Positions 1-7,344 of a stretch of DNA of 13,107 nt are shown in pieces (position 1 is the first letter of the stretch; every line of letters begins with the position of its first letter). The notes beneath the pieces are model-generated. The model searched no databases and was not told where the DNA came from. It saw nothing but the letters and a program-made list of their open reading frames with translations. The position numbers and the translations under genes are program-made. The stretch is taken from positions 1-13,107 of the forward strand of contig CAZVUN010000087.1 in NCBI GenBank assembly GCA_964629975.1. The letters run 5' to 3'. The DNA is from G020354085 sp964629975. GTDB taxonomy: Bacteria > Pseudomonadota > Gammaproteobacteria > Acidiferrobacterales > Sulfurifustaceae.

Positions 1-381
1 GCCGGCGGCCGTGGCGGCCCACACGATCGGCCCGGCCACCTCGGCCGCATGGCCGCGACGCAGCAGCACCGGAAGGGCCGCTTCCAGGACCTGCCCGAGC
101 GGGTAGTGGTAGTAATCCGCCGCCCAGCGCAGCAGTTCGAACAGCGCCTGCGGCAACAGCGGTTCGGAGTCGAGCACGGCGGCGATGGGCTTCAAGCGCC
201 GGGCGGGGAGCTGGCTCTCGCGCGCATAGCCGGCCACCACGCCGACCAGGCTGCGGCGCGGGCCGAACGGCACGCGCACGCGCGCGCCAAGCGGCGGCGG
301 GCAGGCTGGCGCAAGGTAGTCGAACAGCTGATCGAGCGGACAGGGCAGCGCTACTGCAACGATCCCGGGGCCGGCGCGCAT
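1..381 (-). CDS. priA: Primosomal protein N' (PriA helicase), N-terminal 127 residues only
   Basis: PriA is the superfamily 2 helicase that reloads the replisome at stalled or repaired forks. Only the N-terminal 3'-DNA-binding domain lies in the window; the gene runs off the left edge, so the helicase and zinc motifs cannot be seen. The visible protein matches the family: VAVALPCPLDQLFDYL near residues 8-23, GARVRVPFGPR near 33-43, LKPIAAVLDSEPLLPQALFELL near 65-86, then WAADYYHYPLGQVLEAALPVLLRRG. The last block resembles the [25 protein letters not shown] region of E. coli PriA. The start is the ATG at 381-379; a TAG stop lies in frame four codons upstream, so no longer N-terminus is possible beyond it. 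No Shine-Dalgarno is seen; instead an extended -10 lies 6 nt upstream, which fits a nearly leaderless transcript. It is divergent from the nitroreductase gene across about 500 bp. Confidence 0.93.
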   Translation of the reverse strand, partial: MRAGPGIVAVALPCPLDQLFDYLAPACPPPLGARVRVPFGPRRSLVGVVAGYARESQLPARRLKPIAAVLDSEPLLPQALFELLRWAADYYHYPLGQVLEAALPVLLRRGHAAEVAGPIVWAATAAG

Positions 382-397
382 CGCGCGACTCTAGCAC
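382..397 (-). promoter_or_regulatory. Candidate extended -10 promoter of priA
   Basis: Read on the minus strand this is GTGCTAGAGTCGCGC followed directly by the priA start. TGC-TAGAGT has the extended -10 form (TGn plus hexamer). No -35 hexamer is visible at 16-18 bp spacing. The hexamer ends 6 nt before the ATG, so transcription would begin at or next to the start codon. The motif recurs before two other genes (819-832 and 4043-4057). The call is inference from sequence pattern only. Confidence 0.45.
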
Positions 398-428
398 AGG
401 CGCGCAAGGTGCCCCGGCACGGTTGGCC

Positions 429-450
429 CGTGAAACATCGGTGCTTCACG
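429..450. repeat. Imperfect 22-bp palindrome
   Basis: The arms are CGTGAA (429-434) and TTCACG (445-450), with symmetric inner steps CA/TG and a central CG; 18 of 22 positions are symmetric. It lies about 50 bp upstream of priA and could be an operator or a small RNA hairpin. No family is recognised for it. Confidence 0.35.
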
Positions 451-519
451 TTCAGTAGCGCACCAGGATTTCGAGCTAACTGGTTGTCGCATAAGCGCCT
501 CGCGGTTACTAACAGAAAC

Positions 520-528
520 TGTGGATAA
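520..528 (-). promoter_or_regulatory. DnaA box (TTATCCACA)
   Basis: The plus strand reads TGTGGATAA, the exact complement of the strongest DnaA box TTATCCACA. A degenerate partner TTATCCAGG (two mismatches) follows in opposite orientation at 538-546, with TGTTGATTA between them. The site lies in non-coding DNA between divergent genes. Binding by DnaA is inferred from the consensus. Confidence 0.6.
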
Positions 529-708
529 GATTGTTGATTATCCAGGCGCGTGGGTCCGCGCCCCGATAAAGAGACCAAATTTGTCACTTTGATTAAAAAA
601 TAATCTGGCGGGAAAAACATCGGCTGGTCATAGACTTAGCAGCGTCGTGCGCTGGCTCGCGGCGCTCGCGAGCAGCGCATTACAGTTTTCCGGCAATTTG
701 CTGGCACA

Positions 709-717
709 TGTGCATAA
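709..717 (-). promoter_or_regulatory. DnaA box (TTATGCACA)
   Basis: The plus strand reads TGTGCATAA, the complement of TTATGCACA, which fits TTATNCACA fully. It lies about 180 bp from the box at 520-528 and has the same orientation. Function is inferred from the consensus. Confidence 0.55.
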
Positions 718-818
718 CGGCACGGCGGAGGCGGAAATCTCTTGACAGCCGTGGCACCTTGTTCTCCATGCTTTCCCCTGGCCGCGGCACACCCGTCCGT
801 GTCTGTCCTGGCGACCGC

Positions 819-832
819 GTGCTATAAAGCGC
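819..832 (+). promoter_or_regulatory. Candidate extended -10 promoter of the nitroreductase gene
   Basis: The sequence GTGCTATAAAGCGC contains TGC-TATAAA, an extended -10 that matches TATAAT at five of six positions. It has the same GTGCTANA core as the elements at 382-397 and 4043-4057. A consensus -35 at the right distance is not seen; the TTGACA at 742-747 is far too distant to pair with it. Confidence 0.45.
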
Positions 833-878
833 TGCCTTCAACCCACGCAGGATCGCGCAGTTGCGCGCCACCACCGCC

Positions 879-1484
879 ATGATCGACAAGCCAGCCTCTA
901 CCCAGACCCCGATCCACGACCTGATTGCCCGGCGCTGGAGCGGGCGCGCCTTCGATGCCACCAGGCCGGTCGCGCGCACCCAGCTGACGGCATTGCTCGA
1001 GGCGGCACGCTGGGCGCCGTCGTGCTACGGCGACCAGCCGTGGCGCTTTCTGGTGTGGGACCGATTCCATGATGACGCCGCCTGGCAGCGCGCGTTCGCC
1101 TGCCTGGGGGAATGGAACCAGAACTGGGTGAAGAATGCGCCGGTGCTGCTGCTCGCCAGCGCCGACAGCGTGTTCACGAAGAACGGCAAACCGAACCGCT
1201 GGGGTCAGTACGACAGCGGCGCGGCCGCCGAGAACCTGTGCCTGCAGGCCGTGGCGCTCGGACTGATGGCACACCAGATGGGCGGGTTCGACGCCGAACG
1301 GGTACAACGCGAGTTCGCCATTCCGGCGCGCTACACGCCCATGGCGATGATCGCCGTGGGCCACCCGGGCGCGCCGCAGGTGCTGAATGAGGAACTCAGG
1401 GAGCTTGAGCTTGCCGCGCGGGTGCGCAGCCCGCTCGGCGAGCGCTTCTTCGACGGCGCCTGGGACCGACCCTACAGCGGCTAG
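879..1484 (+). CDS. Nitroreductase family protein
   Basis: This is a 201-residue flavin (FMN) oxidoreductase of the nitroreductase fold, which uses NAD(P)H to reduce nitro compounds, quinones or flavins; the true substrate cannot be read from sequence. Family features are RRWSGRAFD at 18-26 (the RRS-R-F phosphate/FMN-binding element), EAARWAPSCYGDQPWRFLV at 41-59 (the usual A-x-APS-N-QPW block, here with CYGDQPW), the helix GAAAENLCLQAVALGLMAH around 114-132, and AVGHPG at 159-164. The length is normal for a single-domain member. I chose the ATG at 879; a TTG at 861 in the same frame, with AGGA 9 nt upstream, would add six residues. The gene stands alone with its own candidate promoter. Its stop codon shares a CTAG with the stop of the convergent GGDEF-EAL gene. 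Confidence 0.85.
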   Translation: MIDKPASTQTPIHDLIARRWSGRAFDATRPVARTQLTALLEAARWAPSCYGDQPWRFLVWDRFHDDAAWQRAFACLGEWNQNWVKNAPVLLLASADSVFTKNGKPNRWGQYDSGAAAENLCLQAVALGLMAHQMGGFDAERVQREFAIPARYTPMAMIAVGHPGAPQVLNEELRELELAARVRSPLGERFFDGAWDRPYSG

Positions 1485-3826
1485 GCGCGGCTCGCCCGCG
1501 CGGCCGGCGCGCCGGCCCAGGCCGACTGCCCGAGCCAGTCCTGCAGTTCGGCAAGCGTGGCCGGCCGGCCGATGTGCATGCCCTGGGCGGCATCGCAGCG
1601 TGCCGCTGCCAGGCGCCGCAGGATCTCTTCGCTCTCGACGCCCTCGGCCACCACCTCCAGCCCGAGGTTGTGCGCCAACTCGATGCTGGTGCGCACGATC
1701 GCCGCGTCGTCCTCGTCCTGCGCCATGTCGATGACGAACGACTTGTCGATCTTGAGGACGCGCACCGGCAGCTTCTTGAGGTAGGCGAGCGAGGAATAGC
1801 CGGTACCGAAATCATCGATCGCCAGACGAAAGCCCATGTCGGCGAGCTGCGTGAGCAGTTCGCGTGCGCGCTCCGGATCGGTCATGACGGTGCTCTCGGT
1901 GATCTCGAAGGCCAGCCACTCCGGGCTCGCCTGCTGCGCGGCCAGCACTTCGAGCAGCGTCGCGCTCAGATTGGGGTCCTGCAGATCGCGCGCCGAGAGG
2001 TTCACGGCGATCGGCAGCGCATGGCCCGCGGCGCGCAGCGCGCCGCTCGCCCGCAGCGCCTCGGTCAGCACCCAGGGCGTGAGGGTCCTTATCAGACCGG
2101 TCTCCTCGAGCAGCGGCACGAAGCGCTGCGGCGCGAGCAGGCCCTCGCGCGGATGCTGCCAGCGCAGCAGCGCCTCGGCGCCGCTCACGCGGTTGCTCCA
2201 GAGGTTGACCACCGGCTGGTAGTGGAGCACGAACTGCTCCTGGTCGATGGCGGCGCGCAGCTCGCTCAATAACGCCAGACGCGCCGGGTGGTGATGGTCG
2301 AGGCGGCTGTCGTACACGGCGAAGCCGGAGTGCGTTTGCTTGGCGCTGTACATCGCGATGTCGGCGCGTCGCAGCAGCACGGGTGCCTCCGTGCCGTGCT
2401 CGGGGTGCAGCGCGATGCCGATGCTGCCGCCGACCTCGAGCGAGTGCCCGTCGATCACCACCGGCGAGCGCAGCGCCTGCAGCAGCATGCGCGCCGCCAT
2501 GGCGGCGTGGCCCTGCGTCATGGTCGGCAACAGCACCGCGAACTCATCCCCGCCGAGACGCGCCACCGTGTCCGATTCGCGCAGCTTGGCGCGCAGCCGC
2601 TGCGCCACCTCCTGCAGCATGCGATCGCCGACCGGGTGGCCGAGCGTGTCGTTGATCTCCTTGAAGTGATCGAGGTCCATGATGAGCAGGGCGAAGGGCT
2701 TGTCATCGCGCCGTGCCGCCAGAATCATCTGCTGCAGGCGGTCCTGGAACAGGGCGCGGTTCGGCAGACCGGTCAGCGGGTCGGTAAAGGCCATGTGCTC
2801 GAGGCTCGCGTACAGCTCCTTGAGCTGCGCGGTCATGGCATTGAAGCCGGCGGCCAGCTCCGCCACCTCGGCGTTGCCGCGCACGTCAACCGGCTGACCG
2901 AGGTGGTCCTTGTCGGCGCGGATGCGGCGCAGCTGGGCGGTGAGCCGTTCGAGCGGATAGAGCGTGGTGCGCTGCAGCACCGCCAGGGCCACCAACGCGC
3001 TCAGGAAGATCGCGACCACCGCCCCGAGCATCACCATGCCCTGCGCCCTTTCCAGGCGCTCCTGGACCGCGCCAATGTCCTTGACCGCCGCCAGCACCAG
3101 CGGCCCGCGCGTCGCCGGGTGGACGGCGAGTTCGTGCTCGGCACGCACGCTGGCCGCGCGCCCCTGCGCCGCTGCCCAGTGCGGCGAGACGTACAGCACG
3201 CCGCCATCACGCAGCGCGAGGCGCAGCGGCGTGCCGAGCGCGCTCTCCAGTGCTTGCGCGCTCGACTCCAGGTCGGTCAGCAACTGCAAATAGGCACGCG
3301 GCTCCGGCAGGCCGAGCGGTACGATCACCGAGTGGTAGGCGCGATCGCCGTGCAGACAGATTCCGGACAGCGTCCGCAGCCGTTCCTCGCCGCGCCGCCG
3401 TTCGGCCAGCACGCGCTGCTGGCCGCACAGGGCCTCCGTGGACGCCAGCGGATTCCGCGCCAGCACACCGAGGCGGATGTCGAGCAGATACAGCTCGGTG
3501 ATCGCGCTGTGCTCGGCCTTGGCGGCCGGGTGCCGCATGAGTGTGCGAAGCGCGCGCTGGGGGTCGGCCAGCGGCAGCCATCCGTCCTTCAGGCTGACCT
3601 CGGCGCTCACACTGATGCCAAGTTCGCGCGCCAGCTCCTCGAGGGCGTGGCGAGTCTGCACGACGCGGTTGGTCAGCTGTTCCTGCAGGTTGTCGCGCTG
3701 GCTGTCGAGGGCCAGGCGGTAGTAGATCGTGCCCGTCAGCCACGCGACGCTCGTGCCGAGCAAGCCGACCACCACGATCGTGATGATCAGGCTCATGCGC
3801 ATGGACAACGGCTTGATGGCGGGCAT
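1481..3826 (-). CDS. Membrane-bound GGDEF-EAL cyclic-di-GMP signalling protein
   Basis: This 781-residue inner-membrane protein should make and/or break c-di-GMP in response to a periplasmic signal. Order of parts: membrane segment at about 12-34; periplasmic sensor region about 35-262, of a family I do not recognise, with two cysteines (C134, C157); second membrane segment about 263-285; HAMP-like linker about 284-337; GGDEF domain about 340-505; EAL domain about 515-765. The diguanylate cyclase site is intact (RLGGDEF at 423-429), as is the inhibitory I-site RESD at 416-419. The EAL site also looks complete: E551 (EALLRW), N609, E641 (EIT), D671-D672 (DDFGTG), K692 and E728 (AEGVE). Both activities are therefore possible. 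The start is the ATG at 3826; ATGs at residues 9 and 11 are alternatives, and none has a good SD. It is convergent with the nitroreductase gene, sharing CTAG. Confidence 0.93.
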   Translation of the reverse strand: MPAIKPLSMRMSLIITIVVVGLLGTSVAWLTGTIYYRLALDSQRDNLQEQLTNRVVQTRHALEELARELGISVSAEVSLKDGWLPLADPQRALRTLMRHPAAKAEHSAITELYLLDIRLGVLARNPLASTEALCGQQRVLAERRRGEERLRTLSGICLHGDRAYHSVIVPLGLPEPRAYLQLLTDLESSAQALESALGTPLRLALRDGGVLYVSPHWAAAQGRAASVRAEHELAVHPATRGPLVLAAVKDIGAVQERLERAQGMVMLGAVVAIFLSALVALAVLQRTTLYPLERLTAQLRRIRADKDHLGQPVDVRGNAEVAELAAGFNAMTAQLKELYASLEHMAFTDPLTGLPNRALFQDRLQQMILAARRDDKPFALLIMDLDHFKEINDTLGHPVGDRMLQEVAQRLRAKLRESDTVARLGGDEFAVLLPTMTQGHAAMAARMLLQALRSPVVIDGHSLEVGGSIGIALHPEHGTEAPVLLRRADIAMYSAKQTHSGFAVYDSRLDHHHPARLALLSELRAAIDQEQFVLHYQPVVNLWSNRVSGAEALLRWQHPREGLLAPQRFVPLLEETGLIRTLTPWVLTEALRASGALRAAGHALPIAVNLSARDLQDPNLSATLLEVLAAQQASPEWLAFEITESTVMTDPERARELLTQLADMGFRLAIDDFGTGYSSLAYLKKLPVRVLKIDKSFVIDMAQDEDDAAIVRTSIELAHNLGLEVVAEGVESEEILRRLAAARCDAAQGMHIGRPATLAELQDWLGQSAWAGAPAARASRA

Positions 3827-4042
3827 ACGGCGCTCGAGGCTGGCGAGATGGCGCTCCGTGCCGTCTGCCAGTGCTGTGGGTGGCCGCGCCGCACCGGGCT
3901 GCGGCCGGGGATCTCTCGCTTAAGAATAAGGCATGGACGCGATTCTGCTGGTCCCAAGAAAACAGGCGCTTACAGCCGGATCGGGCGCTACGTCCGGGTC
4001 AGCGCCGCCGCCTCGCGGTTCGACCAGCCGCGCCCGGGGCGC

Positions 4043-4057
4043 GTGCTACAGTCGCGC
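4043..4057 (+). promoter_or_regulatory. Candidate extended -10 promoter of the fructosamine-kinase-family gene
   Basis: The sequence GTGCTACAGTCGCGC carries TGC-TACAGT, nearly identical to the priA element at 382-397 (GTGCTAGAGTCGCGC). The hexamer ends at 4052, nine bases before the ATG, so the mRNA would have at most a few untranslated bases. It supports the start at 4062 rather than the in-frame ATG at 3933. Confidence 0.5.
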
Positions 4058-4061
4058 TCTG

Positions 4062-4952
4062 ATGGACAGGATCGATGTCTGGGCCGCCGTTGCTGCCGCC
4101 ATCCAGCGCGCCACCGGGCGGCCGTTCACGCCGGTGCGCGAGGCGCCGGTGGGCGGTGGCTGCATCAACGCCGCGAGCGTCCTCGCGGGCGCGGACGGTC
4201 GGCGCTATTTCGTCAAGCGCAACGACGCCGCGCGGTGCACCATGTTCGAGGCCGAGGCCGCCGGATTGACCGAGCTCGCCGCGGCCGGGGCGCTACGCGT
4301 ACCGCAACCGGTGTGCGTCGGCGTCGCCGACGGCCAGGCGTTCCTGGTGCTTGAGTATCTCGAGCTCGGCGGCGGCAACGGACGCGCGGCGCAATTGCTC
4401 GGTGAGGGCCTCGCGCGCCAGCACCGGGTCACGCGCGCCGTGTTCGGCTGGGAGCGCGACAACACCATTGGCGCCACGCCGCAGGTCAACACGCCGCATC
4501 CCGACTGGATCACCTTCTACCGCGAACACCGGCTGCGCTACCAGCTCGACCTGGCCGCGGCGCGCGGCCGATTGCGGGCGCTCGGCGAGGAGCTGCTGGC
4601 CGTGCTGCCGGCATTCTTCGGTGCGTATCGCCCGGTCGCCTCGCTGCTGCACGGGGATCTCTGGGGAGGCAACCACGCAGTGAGTGCGGCCGGTGAACCG
4701 GTGATCTTCGACCCGGCGGTGTACTACGGCGATCGCGAGGCCGACCTCGCCATGACCGAACTGTTTGGCGGTTTTGATGCGCGCTTCTACCAGGCGTACC
4801 GCGCCGCCTGGCCGCTCGATCCGGGCTACGCGGTACGCAAGCGGCTCTACAACCTCTACCACGTGCTCAACCACCTCAATCTGTTCGGCGGCGGCTACGC
4901 CGCGCAGGCCGAGCACCTGCTGCGCGGCCTGCTGGCCGAGGTGCGCGGCTAG
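4062..4952 (+). CDS. Fructosamine/ketosamine kinase family protein (YniA-like)
   Basis: This is a 296-residue protein-kinase-like phosphotransferase related to fructosamine-3-kinase and E. coli YniA. These enzymes use ATP to phosphorylate sugars attached to amines, which lets glycated proteins or small amines be repaired. Visible features: glycine-rich VGGGCINAA at 30-38, the ATP-binding lysine in RYFVKRN (K52), FEAEAAGL at 62-69, FGWERDNTIGATPQVN at 128-143 (a family signature), the catalytic-loop LHGDLWGGN at 196-204 with D199, and FDPAVYYGDREADLAM at 216-231 with the metal-binding D217. The length agrees with the family at slightly under 300. The frame stays open upstream to an ATG at 3933, but those 43 residues are low-complexity and would span the candidate promoter. 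The TAG stop shares CTAG with the convergent lipoprotein gene. Confidence 0.9.
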   Translation: MDRIDVWAAVAAAIQRATGRPFTPVREAPVGGGCINAASVLAGADGRRYFVKRNDAARCTMFEAEAAGLTELAAAGALRVPQPVCVGVADGQAFLVLEYLELGGGNGRAAQLLGEGLARQHRVTRAVFGWERDNTIGATPQVNTPHPDWITFYREHRLRYQLDLAAARGRLRALGEELLAVLPAFFGAYRPVASLLHGDLWGGNHAVSAAGEPVIFDPAVYYGDREADLAMTELFGGFDARFYQAYRAAWPLDPGYAVRKRLYNLYHVLNHLNLFGGGYAAQAEHLLRGLLAEVRG

Positions 4953-5974
4953 CTGCCGGTGGCAACGCCGAGGATGGCGTTGCGCAGCTCCTGCTTGAGG
5001 ATGGCATCGGCGCTGTTGAGCGCACGGCGCCTGGCCGAGGCCTGATCGCGCGCCGATTCCTTGATCGGCCAGCTCTTCGTCCCGCGCACGCGCCCGCTCG
5101 CCGCCTCGTTCACGCTGATCTGCAGGTCGCCGCGCTGCCAGTACCAGCCCTCGATCTTCCCAAGATCATCCAGGCTCAGGCGCGCGTCCAGCACGAAATC
5201 CGGATTCTGTCCGGTCTCGGCGAGGAAGCCGGCGGCGGCGAGCGCGCCGCGCACCACCTCGGCGAAGCCGGCGGCCGAGTCGGGCGCCACGCGCGGGCTG
5301 ATGCGCACGCGCTTGAGCAGATCGTTCAGATCGGCGGAGAGCTTGGCGGTGTTGAACGGTGGCTCGACACCACGCCCGGTCGGGTCGACGACCTTGAGGG
5401 ATTTCTGATAGGCGGCGCGCTCGACCTGTGACTCGAGCGCGCGGTTGGCGGCCGATATCTTGACCAGCACGTCCTCGGCGCGGCGCGCCTGCTCGAGGTA
5501 GTTGCGCGTGGCGCCGTCGAGCCGGTCGATGTCCTGGCGCAGGCTGGTGGCGGTCTGCAGGCGTGGCAGCACCGCAAGCGCGTAGTGCGTCTTGCTCACC
5601 GGGTCCTGCCACTGATCGCCGATCTGGATGCCGCTTACGATCTGCTCGGTGCGCGTGCTGATGCGCCGCGACACCTGCTGCTCGTACTGGCCGCCGGTGC
5701 GAAACGCCTGCACGTCCTCCGATTCGGCGACCACCGCGACCTGGAAGACCTTGGCAAGATCGGCGCGCGCGCGATCCCGCGCCTCATCGGCGCTTGCGCC
5801 CTGGCCGCGGCCGGTGAGGTAGTGCGCGCTGCTGTACTTCGCGCTGGTACCGCTCACCCAGTCGGGCTGGGTCGGCTTGGTGGCACAGCCGGCGGCGAGG
5901 CCGACGCCGCACAGCAGCGCCAACAGCGCGCGGCACGCGCACACCGGCCGGAACGCAATGGGGGTCGATGGCAT
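4949..5974 (-). CDS. LPP20-family lipoprotein (long form), last gene of the lipoprotein operon
   Basis: This is a 341-residue exported lipoprotein. The signal peptide holds a hydrophobic core (ALLALLCGVGLAAGC) with the modified cysteine at about C30. Just after it comes PDWVSG...YLTGRGQGASADEARDRARADLAKVFQV (about 37-85), the conserved core of LPP20-type proteins, where P-D-W starts the domain and D/E-A-R-x-R-A forms the first helix. A predicted helical stretch (about 150-190) follows, then a second domain of unknown role. The start is the ATG at 5974: AAGGAG (minus strand, 5986-5981) is six bases upstream, while the ATG at 5980 abuts that SD. The SD lies inside the end of the upstream gene, whose stop is two bases away, so translation is probably coupled. 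No enzymatic motif is visible; a structural or envelope-assembly role is inferred from the neighbours. Confidence 0.83.
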   Translation of the reverse strand: MPSTPIAFRPVCACRALLALLCGVGLAAGCATKPTQPDWVSGTSAKYSSAHYLTGRGQGASADEARDRARADLAKVFQVAVVAESEDVQAFRTGGQYEQQVSRRISTRTEQIVSGIQIGDQWQDPVSKTHYALAVLPRLQTATSLRQDIDRLDGATRNYLEQARRAEDVLVKISAANRALESQVERAAYQKSLKVVDPTGRGVEPPFNTAKLSADLNDLLKRVRISPRVAPDSAAGFAEVVRGALAAAGFLAETGQNPDFVLDARLSLDDLGKIEGWYWQRGDLQISVNEAASGRVRGTKSWPIKESARDQASARRRALNSADAILKQELRNAILGVATGS

Positions 5975-5976
5975 GT

Positions 5977-7344
5977 TCATCTCCTTGACGAAGGAACGGA
6001 CGGCAGCACGGCGTACTGCCACAGATAGGTCTGGTGACCCTTGCGGATCACGACGTCGCGGTGCTCCTGGGTCGCGAGCAACTGGCTGCCGCCGGCAAGC
6101 AGCTCGACTCTAATGGTGTAGGTACCCGGCGGCAAGGGCAGGCGCGCAAGCTGAATGTTGCTCGGCAGCGTCAGCCAGCTGCGCGTGTCGGCGCGCTCGG
6201 TGAGCACGGTGGTGGCCTCGACCGCGAAGCTGAGCAGCGCCGCGGCCAGCGCCGAGTTATCATCCGAGCGGTCCCGCGCCGCCTTGCGGGCCTCCTTGGC
6301 CGCGGCCGCCTTGATTGCCGCGCGCGCCAGCGCGCGGGCCGTGATGCCCGGCATCTTGGACTCCAGCGTGCGGCGCGCGATGGCGCTCAGGTCCTCGGCC
6401 ACTTCCGTGTCCACCGTGCTGTCACCGACACGCACCCGCGCCGCACGCACCGGCGCCGGACGGTTCTCGTAGGTCGGCAGCGAGATGCGCACGAGGTGGC
6501 CGCTCTTGGGATCGATCACGTTGAGCGCGTTCTCGCGCTTGATCGGCACCAGGCCATTGTGCAGCAGGAATACAAGCTCGCCGTGCTGGGCGCGCTCCTG
6601 CGCGGTTTGCCAGCGACTGATGCCGAAGCTGCGCTGGTAGCGCTCCAGCTCGTCGTTCAGTCCCTGGCGCTGGGTGAGTCGCAGCAGGTCCTCCTGCAGG
6701 AAGCGCGGCACCGCCACGCCGTAGTACTTCTGGTACTTCTGGTAGGCCTCGTACGCCTTGCGATAGGCGATGAGCGCATCGCTCCACTCGCCGAGCTCCT
6801 CGTAGATGAGACCGGTGAGGTAGCGCGCAAAGGCATCCTCGGTGTACTTGTTGTCCGGGATGCGCTCACCGATCTGGCGCAGCTTGATGTCGACCTGCAG
6901 GGCCTCGACGCGCGCGGCGTCGAGCTGGCGCAGGTCGATGTAGTTGAACGCCTTGTACAGGTGCACCAGCACCTGCTCGAACTCCTCGCCGACGTAGCTG
7001 GTGGTGGCGTCGTTGATGACAAACGTCAGGGTCTGCTCGCGAAGGCTGAGCCCGTAGAGCTCCTCCATCAGCTTCTTGGCCGCCTCGAGCGCCTCGTTCG
7101 AGCCAGCGTAGTCGCGCCGCATGCGCAACAGCATGCCCTTGTCGAGCAGGTACAGGACCTGGTCACGCGCGGCGCGCGACTGGCTGTCGAGCGCCTTGAG
7201 GGCGGCCTCGTAGTTCTGCACCGCGAGGTGCGACTCGATGGCGGAAAAGCCGGTGCTGTAGGTGGCGCAACCCGCAAGCGCCGCGGCCAGGAGCGCGAGC
7301 GCCGCGGCCAGGCGCATGCGCAGCAGGGACGTGGCGGCAGGCAC
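5977..7344 (-). CDS. COG3014-type lipoprotein with TPR-like repeats
   Basis: This is a 455-residue predicted lipoprotein. The signal peptide RLAAALALLAAALAGC has a good lipobox (LAGC, lipid cysteine C26). The N-terminal half is helical with TPR-like spacing, for example NYEAALKALDS near 44-54, DYAGSNEALEAAKK near 79-92 and GEWSDALIAYRKAYEAYQKYQKYYG near 190-215. The C-terminal half (about 250-455) is mixed and ends with a beta-rich part, LPPGTYTIRVELLAGG, then DVVIRKGHQTYLWQYAVLP. I recognise it as the COG3014 group, of unknown function and commonly found beside LpoB and LPP20 genes. The start is uncertain: GTG at 7344 or ATG at 7317 (nine residues shorter), neither with a clear SD. The assembly gap lies only about 30 bases upstream and could hide the true start. 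Confidence 0.8.
   Translation of the reverse strand: MPAATSLLRMRLAAALALLAAALAGCATYSTGFSAIESHLAVQNYEAALKALDSQSRAARDQVLYLLDKGMLLRMRRDYAGSNEALEAAKKLMEELYGLSLREQTLTFVINDATTSYVGEEFEQVLVHLYKAFNYIDLRQLDAARVEALQVDIKLRQIGERIPDNKYTEDAFARYLTGLIYEELGEWSDALIAYRKAYEAYQKYQKYYGVAVPRFLQEDLLRLTQRQGLNDELERYQRSFGISRWQTAQERAQHGELVFLLHNGLVPIKRENALNVIDPKSGHLVRISLPTYENRPAPVRAARVRVGDSTVDTEVAEDLSAIARRTLESKMPGITARALARAAIKAAAAKEARKAARDRSDDNSALAAALLSFAVEATTVLTERADTRSWLTLPSNIQLARLPLPPGTYTIRVELLAGGSQLLATQEHRDVVIRKGHQTYLWQYAVLPSVPSSRR

Larger units (their letters stand above)
382..878. other. Gene-free divergent region with DnaA boxes and an AT-rich patch
   Basis: No ORF with protein-like composition was found here on either strand. 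The stretch is visibly more AT-rich than its surroundings between about 510 and 620. It contains two perfect DnaA 9-mers of the TTATNCACA type: TGTGGATAA at 520-528 and TGTGCATAA at 709-717, both with the consensus on the minus strand. A weaker TTATCCAGG lies at 538-546, and GATTA-aaaaa-TAATC, a small inverted repeat in an A/T run, at 591-605. An imperfect 22-bp palindrome sits at 429-450. The combination could be a DnaA-regulated promoter region or part of an origin of replication. No dnaA, dnaN, gidA or parB gene is in the window to support the latter. Confidence 0.5.

Noticed and set aside
49..528. Plus-strand open frame of 159 codons
   Set aside because: It is opposite the priA coding sequence, which matches a known family, and its own translation is Arg/Ala-rich with no recognisable feature.
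742..747. TTGACA as a -35 element or as a third TTGAC palindrome
   Set aside because: No -10 at 16-18 bp spacing (TCCATG is poor) and no GTCAA half-site follows, so it is neither a convincing promoter nor a member of the operator set.
3933..4061. Longer N-terminus (43 residues) for the fructosamine-kinase-family protein
   Set aside because: The added residues are low-complexity, the ATG at 3933 lacks a properly spaced SD, and the frame would run through the GTGCTACAGT promoter-like element; family length fits the start at 4062.
2288..4354. Long plus-strand open frame (688 codons) opposite the GGDEF-EAL gene
   Set aside because: It is antisense to a gene with complete catalytic motifs, has His/Gln/Arg-rich low-complexity translation, and runs through the kinase promoter. 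A high-GC shadow frame.
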